DNA of 64,000 nucleotides from Variovorax brevis. Lineage in GTDB: Bacteria; Pseudomonadota; Gammaproteobacteria; Burkholderiales; Burkholderiaceae_C. The stretch lies in contig NZ_JASZYG010000015.1 of the NCBI RefSeq assembly GCF_030317105.1, positions 62,001 through 126,000 of the forward strand, read 5' to 3'. Below, piece by piece: positions 19,234 to 28,315 of this stretch. Made by a program: the position numbers and the translations under genes. The notes under the pieces are model-generated. The model was given only the letters and a program-made list of their open reading frames with translations. It had not been told where the DNA came from and made no database searches. The stretch's first letter is position 1. Each line of letters starts with the position of its first letter.

Positions 19234-19965
19234 CTATCGGATCGGAACTGGCCTCAACAACTCAGGCTTGAAGAACCGGCTCGCGATGGCCGCCAAGATG
19301 ATCGGAGCGAAACCGATCACGGCGGCAAAGACCAGCAGGCCTGCACTGCCGAACAGCCCGGCCTTGAAAAGTCCGTAGCCCATGAACAGCAAGACATGAG
19401 TGACGGCTCCGCAGGCGTATGCCACACCGACAACTTTGCCGCTGTACGGCCCGCGAATCGCGCTTGCGTAAATGACCAAAATGGACAACGGCACAAACAA
19501 GAGAGCGGCGCTCCATAACCCCGTGTTGTAAGCACCCGCCGCGATGCCCCCAAAGGTGTGCACAAGTCCGTTTGCAAACAGCAGTCCCCAGAAGCTGAGT
19601 CCGATGAGGACGTTGCGTCGGAAGAGGTAGGCAGCCAGCGGCGCGCCAAACCACATCAGAGCGATGTTCACCACGGGGTAGAAGGCCAGCGGAATCGGGC
19701 AGTCCGGATACGGCGGAAAGCCAATCTTCTCGCAGATCATTTCCTGGATTGAGTAGTCGAGGCCAATCGTCGGCAGGCTGTATTCCTCGAATTGATGTAT
19801 CCAGTACAGCGGCACCGCGAGCCACGCGAGCCACTCCGGATCGCGCCAGCGCGATACCGTTGGGCTGCCGCGAAATGTGTCCGTCATCAGCAGGATGGCG
19901 ATCATCACGATCGCTCCACCAATCCCTATGAACGGCCAAACGGTATAGAACCAGTGCGTTTGCAT
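19234..19965 (-). CDS. HXXEE-domain multi-pass membrane protein
   Basis: A 243-residue protein with about seven hydrophobic segments. It carries the family-defining motif HQFEEY in WLAVPLYWIHQFEEYSL, matching the HXXEE membrane domain, whose biochemical role is unknown. ATG 19965 follows GGAGAGG at the right distance; the frame extends to 20076 but that part is not protein-like. It is the first gene after the TetR-side operator and lies 32 nt upstream of the HlyD gene, so it appears to be co-transcribed with the ABC exporter. Confidence 0.8.
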   Translation of the reverse strand: MQTHWFYTVWPFIGIGGAIVMIAILLMTDTFRGSPTVSRWRDPEWLAWLAVPLYWIHQFEEYSLPTIGLDYSIQEMICEKIGFPPYPDCPIPLAFYPVVNIALMWFGAPLAAYLFRRNVLIGLSFWGLLFANGLVHTFGGIAAGAYNTGLWSAALLFVPLSILVIYASAIRGPYSGKVVGVAYACGAVTHVLLFMGYGLFKAGLFGSAGLLVFAAVIGFAPIILAAIASRFFKPELLRPVPIR

Positions 19966-20019
19966 AGCCCTCTCCCGATGACAATGATGGCGATCAGAAA
20001 GTTCGGAACGGGCGCAAGT

Positions 20020-20034
20020 TTGAATCCGGTTCAA
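20020..20034. promoter_or_regulatory. candidate TetR operator
   Basis: A 15-bp inverted repeat with arms TTGAA and TTCAA around TCCGG, in the 122-bp gap between the divergent TetR gene and the HXXEE/ABC-exporter operon. Position and shape fit an operator controlling both directions; binding is inferred. Confidence 0.5.
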
Positions 20035-20087
20035 TCTAGCGTCAACCGTTTTCGCTGCCCGCGCAACATCTTTCAATCCACGACGCG

Positions 20088-20810
20088 ATGACCAAAGTCC
20101 GAAGTAGACGCCGTACGGATGGGCAAGCGACCCGCGAGCGCATATTGGAAGCAGCAGGTGAACTCTTCGCCGCCGACGGATACGCCCAGACCACCGCCAA
20201 AGCGATCGCAGACCGCGCCGGGGTGAGCTTGACCCTGATCAACTACCACTTCGACGGTCGTGAAGGGCTCTACCGAGCCGTGTTGGTTGAGGCCCATCGA
20301 CGCCTCGCCAAGCTGTCCGATATGCGCGACCTTGCCGAAAGCGAGCTGCCCGCTACCGCGAAACTGCGCGTGCTGATTTACGGGCTGGTACGACCTGCAA
20401 CGAAGCGCCAACCGGGGTGGCACATCAATGTGCTGGCCAAGGAGATCTTTGCGCCTTCCGCGCACTTCCCCTTTCTGTTTGAGGCCGAGGTGCCTGCCAA
20501 ACTGGCGATCATCAAGCAGATCCTCAGCGACATCACGGCGATCCCCGCCGAAGACCCGGCACTGGTGCGTTGCGTCATCAGTGTGTTGGCGCCGTGCTCG
20601 ATGCTGCTGGTCGCTGCACGGGGCGCGCCCGGCCCGCTGGACGAAGTTCGTCGGATGCCTCGCGCAGCCATCATCACCCATCTGCACACATACGCCCTTG
20701 CCGGACTAGAGGCAATTAGTCGCGAGCATGGCCGTCGCACGCCCAAAGTCGAATCGAGCCGGAACACCAAAGCGAGGGGGCAGGCCCGACCGGCTAAATC
20801 CAAGAACTGA
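20088..20810 (+). CDS. TetR/AcrR-family regulator, CecR-like
   Basis: A 240-residue regulator. The N-terminal TetR helix-turn-helix runs ATRERILEAAGELFAADGYAQTT through VSLTLINYHFDGREGLY. The C-terminal ligand domain resembles the CecR/YbiH-type DUF1956 region. It is divergent from a YbhF-type ABC exporter operon, the same arrangement as E. coli CecR with ybhGFSR, so it most likely represses that operon and responds to an exported compound. The last 30 residues are basic and low-complexity. Confidence 0.88.
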   Translation: MTKVRSRRRTDGQATRERILEAAGELFAADGYAQTTAKAIADRAGVSLTLINYHFDGREGLYRAVLVEAHRRLAKLSDMRDLAESELPATAKLRVLIYGLVRPATKRQPGWHINVLAKEIFAPSAHFPFLFEAEVPAKLAIIKQILSDITAIPAEDPALVRCVISVLAPCSMLLVAARGAPGPLDEVRRMPRAAIITHLHTYALAGLEAISREHGRRTPKVESSRNTKARGQARPAKSKN

Positions 20811-21239
20811 TGGCAAGTCGCTGGCGGCGTGAGCACCATTGCTTGTCGGTGTGTGCGCCTAAGGCAGGTTTATGGCTTCGGGTCAAAGAGCCAGTTCTGG
20901 CCGCCGATGATTTATGAACGCGTCCGGTTCGTTGGAACCTGACCGACGGCATCGGGCCCATTGCCGCTGTACATAGTGCGGCACCGGAGGGCAGCAATGC
21001 AGGGGAGAAGCGGTCGGTGGGCGTACCTCAGCGTCTTGATACTCCATGCAGCCAACTGTCGCAGCGAACCCTTCAGCGTCGTCTTGGGGACGCGGCCGCG
21101 ACCTCCCACAGCGTTCAAATCATCACCGACGGGCACCAAGCCCAATTGCACGAAGAGAGTCGGAGCCTGAGGCTGCACTGCGGTTGCGAGCGCCAAGCAG
21201 TGCGACGCAAACATCGGCATCAAGATGCGACTGCCCGCA
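20811..21239. other. intergenic region between convergent genes
   Basis: About 430 bases between the TetR and LysR stops. A minus-strand open frame crosses it (20912-21370) but overlaps the end of the LysR gene and shows no recognisable domain or ribosome binding site. It may be remnant DNA. No terminator hairpin with a U-tract was evident. Confidence 0.4.
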
Positions 21240-22139
21240 TCACCGCGACAGGCCACCGATCGAGCCCGTCGATTCTTCCAGGAACTCAAGCATCGCGCGC
21301 ATCGCAGCACTGTTATGACGACGCTGCGAATATGCCGCGTAGAGCCAATGATCGCGCCGCGTGTGCTCACGCAGCACCGCTACCAGCGCGCCGCGCTCCA
21401 GATGCGGCTGCGCCAGCGGCTCGGGCACCGAGGCCACGCCTGCACCCCGCAGCGCCAGTTCGATCAGCGCGACCGCATCGTTTGCCTCCATGCGGCTGCG
21501 CACCGGCACTTCGTACTGCCTACCCTCGGTCTCGAAGGGCAGATGTGTGGTGGGCATGGCCGCGTAGCTCAGCACGTCGTGTCGGCCCAAATCCACCGGC
21601 GCTTGTGGGATGCCGCGCTTGGCCCAGTAGGCCGGCGAGGCGCAGACCACCAGGTCGAACTGAACAAGCCGCCGCACAATCAGGTTCATGTCGTCGATTC
21701 GCCCGCCGGTCAGGTGGATGTCGATGCCTTCGGCGACTAGATCAATGGCGTCACTGGTAAACACCAGGCTCACATACACGTCCGGGTAGCGCGTCATGAA
21801 CGCGGCGATCACGTCCGGGAGCCAGCCCGCGATCATGCCGTGCGGCGCGCCTATGCGCAGCCGTCCGCGGGGCTGTACGCCGTGAGCCTGGAGGTCGTGG
21901 AGCGTTGACTCAGCCATGGCCACCAGCTGTGCGCTGCGTTCCATCAGGACCTCGCCGGCGTCGGTCAGGCTGAGCGAGCGTGTAGAGCGATTGAGCAGGC
22001 GCACACCACTGCGCTCCTCAAGTTCGGCCACGTAGCGGCTCACGGTGGCCTTCGACGTGCCAAGCGACATGGCGGCGCGGGAGAAGCTGCGCCTGAATGC
22101 CACTTCGCGAAACGTTTTGATGAGGTCAAGTCCGTCCAT
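21240..22139 (-). CDS. LysR-family transcriptional regulator
   Basis: A 299-residue LysR protein. The winged helix-turn-helix is at residues 1-60 (FREVAFRRSFSRAAMSLGTSKATVSRYVAELE), followed by the substrate-binding domain (RLRIGAPHGMIAGWLPDVIAAF). It resembles the AaeR/DmlR-like group. The gene upstream on the same strand is an NADH dehydrogenase and no divergent partner is present, so its target cannot be inferred from position. A 239-bp gap upstream should hold its promoter; no clear T-N11-A operator was identified. Confidence 0.9.
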   Translation of the reverse strand: MDGLDLIKTFREVAFRRSFSRAAMSLGTSKATVSRYVAELEERSGVRLLNRSTRSLSLTDAGEVLMERSAQLVAMAESTLHDLQAHGVQPRGRLRIGAPHGMIAGWLPDVIAAFMTRYPDVYVSLVFTSDAIDLVAEGIDIHLTGGRIDDMNLIVRRLVQFDLVVCASPAYWAKRGIPQAPVDLGRHDVLSYAAMPTTHLPFETEGRQYEVPVRSRMEANDAVALIELALRGAGVASVPEPLAQPHLERGALVAVLREHTRRDHWLYAAYSQRRHNSAAMRAMLEFLEESTGSIGGLSR

Positions 22140-22378
22140 GGCAAACCATCAGGCCTTGGCCTTGGCATTCGCCACAGGCAGAGTCGCTGCGAACATCCTC
22201 GGGGGCGCGCACGATGCACCTACGTCTATGCGCGCACCTTCATCGGACGCGATTTGGATGCCGGCCGCGAAGCGCGCGCGTTCGCATGAACACGCCGAGC
22301 ACCGGTGACATGCACAACAGCCGTCCGCCCAGCCCGTCGGCCAGCAGCCTGGCCGGCCCCGATGCCGACGACGTCGCT

Positions 22379-23818
22379 TCATGTTTGCGGCATCCGTTCG
22401 GCGGATTCCACAGCGCTGGCGCTGTCCATCAGTTCCTGGATGCGGCCGACGCGCACGCTATCGATGGTTAGCAGTTGCACCGTGTCTCGCGCAAAGCAGA
22501 TGTCGAGCATCCACTGCAGGAAGACGCGCACCTTCCGGTCCACGCGCGGCAGCATGCACAAGTAGGCGCCACGCCACATCAGCCAGGCGATGAAGCCGGA
22601 GAACTTCCTGCCAAACAGCGTGGCGACGGCATGCCGGTGGCCGATCGCGGCGAACTGACCGATCATCGTGTAGCGGAACGGCCGGATCTGCGCGGGCTGT
22701 CGGCGCACGGTCGCCGCGATGTTGCGAGCCGCCTGCACGCCCTGACGCATCGCATGCTGCGCGGTGGTGGGGTAAGGCTTCCCCGAAGGTGCGGGCACAG
22801 CGGCGCAATCGCCGCATGCCCACACGCTCTCGTGGCCGGGAACTGCCATGGTTTCATCGACCACGATGCGGCCGCGCTCCTTCGCAAGCGCCAGCGATTC
22901 GATCAGCGGCGAGGGCGCGACGCCAGCAGTCCAGATCAGTGTGCGCGCGTGCAGCGGCAAGGGTGTCGCCGAATCGCCGGTGGGTTCAAAAACAAGGCGA
23001 AGCCCGTCGAAAGCCGCCACCTTCGTGTGAAGGCGCACGTCGATGCCCGCATCGCGCAGCTTGGACGCGGTGTATTCGCCAAGCGCGGGCTCGAATTCGG
23101 GCAGCAGCCGGTCGTTCGGCTCGATGAGGACAAGCGTCGGCGGTTCAGCGGAGGCTTTGCGGTAGCGGCGGCCAATCTGGCGCAGGAAGTCATTGATGGC
23201 CCCAATCGTCTCGACGCCGGAAAATCCGCCGCCCGCGACGGCGATCGTGAGCAACGCCCGCCGCCGCGCCGGGTCATCCTCGATCTCCGCGCGCTCCAGC
23301 AGGCCGATCAGCCAGTTGCGCAGCACGACCGCATCGTGGATCGTCTTCATGCCGTGGATCTGCGGGCGCAGACCGGGCGGAAAACGCGTCTGGGAGCCGG
23401 CCGCGACCAGCAGGTGATCAAAGACGATCGTGCGCTCACGGCCATCGGGGCCATAGGCCACGGTCAGGGTCCGTGCCGCGAAGTCCACCGCCGTGGTCTT
23501 TGCCTGGAGGAACTCGACGCGGCGCAGGGTCTCTCTGATGGGCACGACGATCGAGGCGGGATCCAGGCTGCCCGACGCGACCTCGTGCAGCATTGGCGTG
23601 AATAGAAGGAAATTCTGCGGGTCGACGAGCAGCACTTCCACGCCCGCTTCGCGCGCCACCGTGCGCTCGAGCTCGAGCGCGGCATAGAGGCCCGCGAACC
23701 CGGCCCCCAGGATCACGATGCGCTGGGGCTTGACGAGCTTGCTGACTGCTCCGTCGCCGTGGCCCTTGCCGGATTTGCTGCTGTGGTGGTTCGATGTGTC
23801 TACTGGGGTGAGCGCCAT
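22379..23818 (-). CDS. ndh: type II NADH dehydrogenase (NDH-2 family)
   Basis: A 479-residue membrane-associated flavoprotein that would oxidise NADH and reduce quinone without proton pumping. The FAD Rossmann motif is ILGAGFAGLYAALELE near residue 36, the second dinucleotide site is in LTIAVAGGGFSGVETIGAIND, and the C-terminal FAD motif is ESVWACGDCAAV. A C-terminal amphipathic region (IAWLMWRGAYL) likely anchors it. ATG 23818 has AAGGA at seven bases; an in-frame ATG at 23881 also has GGGAGAG, but it would leave almost no leader behind the shared promoter element at 23898-23950. The N-terminal 30 residues are Ser/His/Gly-rich and variable. Confidence 0.88.
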   Translation of the reverse strand: MALTPVDTSNHHSSKSGKGHGDGAVSKLVKPQRIVILGAGFAGLYAALELERTVAREAGVEVLLVDPQNFLLFTPMLHEVASGSLDPASIVVPIRETLRRVEFLQAKTTAVDFAARTLTVAYGPDGRERTIVFDHLLVAAGSQTRFPPGLRPQIHGMKTIHDAVVLRNWLIGLLERAEIEDDPARRRALLTIAVAGGGFSGVETIGAINDFLRQIGRRYRKASAEPPTLVLIEPNDRLLPEFEPALGEYTASKLRDAGIDVRLHTKVAAFDGLRLVFEPTGDSATPLPLHARTLIWTAGVAPSPLIESLALAKERGRIVVDETMAVPGHESVWACGDCAAVPAPSGKPYPTTAQHAMRQGVQAARNIAATVRRQPAQIRPFRYTMIGQFAAIGHRHAVATLFGRKFSGFIAWLMWRGAYLCMLPRVDRKVRVFLQWMLDICFARDTVQLLTIDSVRVGRIQELMDSASAVESAERMPQT

Positions 23819-23897
23819 GTGCTGTTCCTTGCCGAGGTTGAAGATCGAGTCGATCGGCAGGGACGCGTCCTCCCGCCCCATCGATCTCTCCCGGTCA

Positions 23898-23950
23898 AGC
23901 TTAGGATTCGACAGCCGGCGAGTCGTCAGCCAACGGTCGCCATTCGGTCG
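23898..23950 (-). promoter_or_regulatory. shared promoter element, site 6 (NDH-2)
   Basis: In promoter orientation: CGAC-N7-CGAC-N8-GACGAC-N16-CCTAAGCT. On the plus strand the boxes are GTCG 23947-23950, GTCG 23936-23939, GTCGTC 23922-23927 and TAGG 23902-23905. Spacing is identical to five other sites in the window. It lies 80-84 nt upstream of ATG 23818. Confidence 0.7.
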
Positions 23951-24102
23951 GTGTTCGGTTGCTCACCCGCCATCGGCGCCTGCGCCCCCTCGAGCGTGTA
24001 CCAAGGCGGGCGGAAACACGTCAGCACCGCTCAGACTCAGCGCGAAGTCACTGATTCACCACGGCCATCGTGTTTGGCGTACGCCCGATCGAGGTCCAGA
24101 CC

Positions 24103-25167
24103 TCAAGGGATCCGCTTCTTGATTTTGGAGATCGTGTGGACCTTCACCTGCTGGGCCCAGGATCCATCGACGGTCTGCAGGTTCTTGCCCACGAGATGCG
24201 CCATCCCGAGTTCTTCGCCAAGCTGCGAAAGGGCCGTGCCGACATCGAGAGACAGGTTGGTGACAAGCACGTCGTCACCGTGGAAGACCAGGCTGTTCGA
24301 CCAGAGAAATCCGATGGGAGCACCGTTGCGATCGATTCCTCCGAAGTCGCCGAGCTTGGCGATCACCTGTCCGTGTTTCGGCTCGAGCACGAGAATCTCG
24401 TTGGACTGGTTGCATGCGACCCAGAGGTTGTCGTGTTCGTCGATGATGATCCCGTCGGGCCCGCCGCCGACGCGGTTGACGAAGACTTCAGGCGTGCCGG
24501 GCTCGAGCGCGGGTCCCGTCACCGGAATCTTGATGATCGTATCGTTGGCCGTATTGGCAACGAACAGTGTCGTCTTCTTCTTGTTGAAGGCCAGGCCATT
24601 GGCGCCGATGCCCGGGGGAATTCTCGCCGGCTTGAGCAGGGGGCTCGTGACCCACGCCGACCCTTCGCCGCCACCCGGTCCGACTCTCCAGATGATGCCC
24701 TGGTGCGCGTCGCTCACGTAAACGTTTCCGGCGGGGTCGAAAGTCAGCCCGTCGAGGCCGGGGTTCTTGCCCGTGACCGTCATGAAGACCGATGAGGCGC
24801 CTGTCTGGGGATCGACGCTCAGGACTTTCCCGTCCTTGTAGTCGACCACCAGCAACTGACCCGTCCCGGGATGAAAGCCGAGGTCGAGCAACAATCTGCT
24901 CGAACCCTTGATCGCGACAGTGCGCAGGGGTCTGCCCTGCGGGTCGAACACGAACAGCGTTCCCTCACTCGTTCCGGGTTTGTTCGACGCCACGGTGACG
25001 ACGTACACGTTGCCGTCGCGGTCGACGGTGATCCCCTCTGGATGCGCCTCACCCGGGGGTAACGTGGCGAATGATTCGACCTTGCCGCGCTCCCAGGCGT
25101 TCGTGGCGAGCGGCGCTGCGAGGGAAGCGAGCAATAACAGCGTCGCCTTGATCTTGTTCATCCTCAT
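24103..25167 (-). CDS. secreted SMP-30/NHL-type beta-propeller protein
   Basis: A 354-residue protein with a Sec signal peptide (LLLLASLAAPLATNA, cleaved before WERG). The mature part is built of repeated propeller blades with the motifs PEGITVDRDGNVYV, LDGLTFDPAGNVYVSD, ANGLAFNKKKTTLFVAN and PDGIIIDEHDNLWVA. This matches the SMP-30/gluconolactonase/NHL fold used for lactonases or binding proteins; no specific enzyme is claimed. ATG 25167 follows GGGAGAG. It stands alone between the NDH-2 gene and the acyl-CoA catabolic operon. Confidence 0.85.
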   Translation of the reverse strand: MRMNKIKATLLLLASLAAPLATNAWERGKVESFATLPPGEAHPEGITVDRDGNVYVVTVASNKPGTSEGTLFVFDPQGRPLRTVAIKGSSRLLLDLGFHPGTGQLLVVDYKDGKVLSVDPQTGASSVFMTVTGKNPGLDGLTFDPAGNVYVSDAHQGIIWRVGPGGGEGSAWVTSPLLKPARIPPGIGANGLAFNKKKTTLFVANTANDTIIKIPVTGPALEPGTPEVFVNRVGGGPDGIIIDEHDNLWVACNQSNEILVLEPKHGQVIAKLGDFGGIDRNGAPIGFLWSNSLVFHGDDVLVTNLSLDVGTALSQLGEELGMAHLVGKNLQTVDGSWAQQVKVHTISKIKKRIP

Positions 25168-25273
25168 GTCTCACTCTCCCATAGCGGGTTGATGGATCGC
25201 CACCGATCTGGTGGGGGTCGCAGGGCGTTGCTTCAGCCGCGCCGTGAATGGGGTTTGTCTTGCATTGCCGGGG

Positions 25274-26434
25274 TCAATACGACTTCGGCAGGCCGAGCGC
25301 CTGCTCGGCGACGTAGCACAGCGCGAGCTCCTGCGTCACCGGCGCGAGCAGCGACAGCACGCTTTCGCGCAGCCCGCGCTCAACGTGGTACTCCCTGGCA
25401 AAGCCGAAGCCGCCGTGCGTGCGGACGGCGCGCAGCGCCGTCTCGTAGCCGGCCTCCGCCGCCAGGTACTTGGCCGCCGTCGCCTCGACGCCGCAGGGTT
25501 TGCCGGCGTCGTAGAGCGCGGCCGCCTTCCACATCAGCAGTTCGGCCGACTGCAGTCGCATCCAGCACTCCGCCAGCGGATGCTGGATCGCCTGGTTCTT
25601 GCCGATCGGCCGGCCGAACACGCTGCGTTCCCTGGCATAGTCGGCCGCGCGCTGCAGCGCCGTTTCGGCGGCACCGAGCGAAGCAGCGGCGACGAGGATG
25701 CGCTCCGGGTTCAGACCGTGCAGCAAGACCTTGAAGCCCCCGCCCTCCTCGCCGATGCGATCGTCGAGCGGGATCTCCAGCCCGTCGATGAACAGCTCGT
25801 TGGAGTCCACGGCATGGCGCGCCATCTTTTCGATCTCGCGGATGTGCACATGCGAGCGGTCGAGATCGGTGTAGAACACCGTGAGGCCGTCCATTGGCCG
25901 CGCGCATTCCTCGATCGGCGTCGTGCGCGCCACGAGAAGGATCTTGTTGGCGTGCTGCGCTGTCGAAGTCCAGACCTTCTGGCCGTTGACGATGTAGCGG
26001 TCGCTTGCCCGGCGCGCAAAGGTCCTGATGCGCGTGGTGTCGGAGCCGACGTTGGGTTCGGTCACGCCGAAGCAGGTGCGATCCGAGCCGTCGATCAGCG
26101 GTGGCAGCATCCGACGCTTCTGCGCCTCGGTGCCGAACACGACCACCGGCTGCGGGCCGAACAGGTTCAGATGCACCGACGACACCGCCGCCGAGCCGAG
26201 CTTGCCGATGGTGCGCATCACCATCGCGGCCGCGGGGATCCCGAGGCCGGCGCCGCCGTGTTCCTTGGGCATGGTCACGCCGAACCAGCCGCCGCGCGCG
26301 ATGGCGTCGCAGAACTCGGTGGGCCAGCGCCCGTCGCGGTCGCGCTCGAGCCAGTAAGCGGCGCCGAAATCGGTGCAGATGGCCTCGACGGCATCGCGGA
26401 TGGCGAGCTGTTCGTCGGAGAAGTCGAAGTTCAC
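25274..26434 (-). CDS. acyl-CoA dehydrogenase family protein
   Basis: A 386-residue FAD enzyme predicted to introduce an alpha-beta double bond into an acyl-CoA. The N-terminal helical domain begins NFDFSDEQLAIRDAV, the middle barrel contains CFGVTEPNVGSDTTRI, and the C-terminal helical bundle has RSVFGRPIGKNQAIQH and THGGFGFAREYHVER. It starts with GTG 26434, which overlaps the TGA of the AtuA-like gene (GTGA), so translation is coupled. The longer frame to 26563 is antisense-like and was discarded. It is the last gene of the GntR-associated operon. Confidence 0.92.
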   Translation of the reverse strand: MNFDFSDEQLAIRDAVEAICTDFGAAYWLERDRDGRWPTEFCDAIARGGWFGVTMPKEHGGAGLGIPAAAMVMRTIGKLGSAAVSSVHLNLFGPQPVVVFGTEAQKRRMLPPLIDGSDRTCFGVTEPNVGSDTTRIRTFARRASDRYIVNGQKVWTSTAQHANKILLVARTTPIEECARPMDGLTVFYTDLDRSHVHIREIEKMARHAVDSNELFIDGLEIPLDDRIGEEGGGFKVLLHGLNPERILVAAASLGAAETALQRAADYARERSVFGRPIGKNQAIQHPLAECWMRLQSAELLMWKAAALYDAGKPCGVEATAAKYLAAEAGYETALRAVRTHGGFGFAREYHVERGLRESVLSLLAPVTQELALCYVAEQALGLPKSY

Positions 26435-28239
26435 GACGGCAAATCCTGCAACAAGCTCTCGGGCACCTCGACCGGCATGTCGAGCAGCATCTGGGCCATG
26501 CCCTTGCCCAGCGGGTCGTTGCGCAGTGACGCCATGCCGCCGCCGCCCAGCGCCCTCTCGCACACGAGGTTGATGGCATGGATGCCCGGTAACTCGTAGC
26601 GGCGCACCGGCCCCTGCACCAGATGGCCGAGGTACGCCTTCACGCGCTCGGGCGTCACCTGCTCTTGCAGCACGGGCAGCAGCGCCGGATGGCGCGCGAT
26701 CAGGCCGATGTTGGACGTGTCGCCCTTGTCGCCGCTGCGCCCGAAGGCGATCCGCACGAGCGGCACGCTCTTTCCTGGGCCGGCGGGCAGAATGCCCTGC
26801 GAAGTCGCAAGCGGCTCGGGCGCGCGCTGGGGTTGCGGCGGCGGCAGCGTCACCGGGAAGGTCGTGTCACCCAGCGTGACCGTCGGCGTGACCTGCTCCT
26901 TCGCAATGAGCCAGGCGAACTGCCGCAGCACCGGCGACACCGGGGGACGGCCGCCCGCGCCTGTCGTGCCCGGCGACCACGATGTCCCCGGCGCGGCGAA
27001 CTCGCGGCTGTACATCTGCAGCGCGCTGCGGTCGGAATGCGTGACGGTCAGGCGCAGGACGACTTCGCGCGTCGGCAACAGCCGGGCATGCGGCCCGTAG
27101 GCGGACTCGGTGCCGAGCAGCTCGATGTTCGTGGCCAGGAAGTCCGCGAACCCGCCCTCGTGCAGCAGCCGGCGGCCGCGCTCGAGCAGCGCCTCGCCGG
27201 TACGCCGGGCTTTGGCGGGGGCATCGATGCCGACGATGGTGAGCTGCGCGGACACCTTGAAGCCGGCCGGCAAGGTGGCGCTTACCTTGTACGTGCCGGT
27301 CGGCGAACGGCCGCGGGCACCGGTCACGAGCACGCGATCAGGCCCTGCGTTTTCGATGCGCACCTGGCGGAAGTCGCAGACCACATCCGGCAGCAGGTAG
27401 TTGGCCGGATCGCCGATCTCGTACAGCAGTTGCTCACCGATCGTCGCGGGTGTCACCAGCCCGCCCGTTTGCGGCGGTTTGGTGACGACGAAGCTGCCGT
27501 CCTCGCGGCATTCAACGATCGGATAGCCGATGTCGGCCCAGTCGGGGACCGAGGCCCAGTCGGTGTGCAAGCCCCCGGTGGCCTGGCAGCCGCATTCGAT
27601 GATGTGGCCGGCGAGGCTGCCCGCGGCGAGCCGGTCGAAGTCGTCGGCCTCCCAGCCGAACTCGTGCATCAGCACACCGAGGGTGACCGCGCTGTCGACG
27701 CAGCGGCCGGTGACGACGATGTTCGCGCCCGCGTCCAGTGCCCGCGCGATGGGAAGCGCGCCCAGGTAGGCATTGGCCGTCACCAGCCGTTGCGGCATCG
27801 CTTCGCCGCTGGACATCTCGACGGTGCCGGCGTCGCGCATCGCGGCGGCGAGCGGGAGCACGTCGTCGCCTTCGACCACGGCAATACGCACCGTCACGCC
27901 GAGCTCGTCGGCCAGGGCCTGCACCGCCGCGGCGCAGCCCTTCGGGTTCACGCCGCCGGCGTTGCTGACAATGCGGATGCCCTTCTCAGCGGCCTGCCTC
28001 AGCACCGAGCGCAGCGCCACGGTCACGAAGTCCGTGGCGTAGCCTTCTTCCGGCTTCTTCATGCGCGCCCCGGCGAGGATCGACATCGTCAGCTCTGCAA
28101 GATAGTCGAACACCAGGTAGTCAATGCCGCCCGCGCGCACCAATTGCAGTGGGCCGAGGCTGCTGTCGCCCCAAAAGCCCGAGGCGCCGCCGATGCGCAC
28201 GATCCTGCCCTCGGTTCGCGATTCCAGTTGTCGGTTCAT
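26431..28239 (-). CDS. AtuA-like acyclic terpene utilisation protein (DUF1446)
   Basis: A 602-residue protein of the AtuA/DUF1446 family, with GGASGFWGDSSLGPLQLV, DYLAELTMSILAGARMKKPEEGYATDF, NAGGVNPKGCA and VVTGRCVDSAVTLGVLMHEFGW. A C-terminal extension (VRIAFGRSGDKGDTSNIGLIARHP) is the AtuA-associated domain often encoded separately. AtuA is required for citronellol/geranyl catabolism in Pseudomonas but its exact reaction is unsettled. The carboxylase subunits of the classical atu cluster are absent here, so a different branched or aromatic acid may be the substrate. Confidence 0.85.
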   Translation of the reverse strand: MNRQLESRTEGRIVRIGGASGFWGDSSLGPLQLVRAGGIDYLVFDYLAELTMSILAGARMKKPEEGYATDFVTVALRSVLRQAAEKGIRIVSNAGGVNPKGCAAAVQALADELGVTVRIAVVEGDDVLPLAAAMRDAGTVEMSSGEAMPQRLVTANAYLGALPIARALDAGANIVVTGRCVDSAVTLGVLMHEFGWEADDFDRLAAGSLAGHIIECGCQATGGLHTDWASVPDWADIGYPIVECREDGSFVVTKPPQTGGLVTPATIGEQLLYEIGDPANYLLPDVVCDFRQVRIENAGPDRVLVTGARGRSPTGTYKVSATLPAGFKVSAQLTIVGIDAPAKARRTGEALLERGRRLLHEGGFADFLATNIELLGTESAYGPHARLLPTREVVLRLTVTHSDRSALQMYSREFAAPGTSWSPGTTGAGGRPPVSPVLRQFAWLIAKEQVTPTVTLGDTTFPVTLPPPQPQRAPEPLATSQGILPAGPGKSVPLVRIAFGRSGDKGDTSNIGLIARHPALLPVLQEQVTPERVKAYLGHLVQGPVRRYELPGIHAINLVCERALGGGGMASLRNDPLGKGMAQMLLDMPVEVPESLLQDLPS

Positions 28240-28315
28240 TTCGGTTTCCTCTTGAATGCAGCGATGCCCTGGCGCGCGTCGTGCGTGTTCGCGTCCTTGC
28301 CGGACGTGGCGGCTT
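28236..28315 (-). pseudogene. relic tail of a second enoyl-CoA hydratase
   Basis: The 80 bases between the hydratase stop and the AtuA start encode, in frame, DARQGIAAFKRKPK and then a stop that overlaps the AtuA ATG as ATGA. This is the standard C-terminus of an enoyl-CoA hydratase and closely repeats the end of the intact gene (DAREGIAAFKEKR). At DNA level 28251-28285 and 28349-28383 match at 33 of 35 positions, 98 bp apart. A second hydratase gene seems to have been deleted down to its tail, or the end was duplicated. Confidence 0.7.

Noticed and set aside
20912..21370. 152-codon minus-strand frame between tetR and lysR
   Set aside because: It overlaps the LysR 3' end, has no ribosome binding site and no recognisable family.
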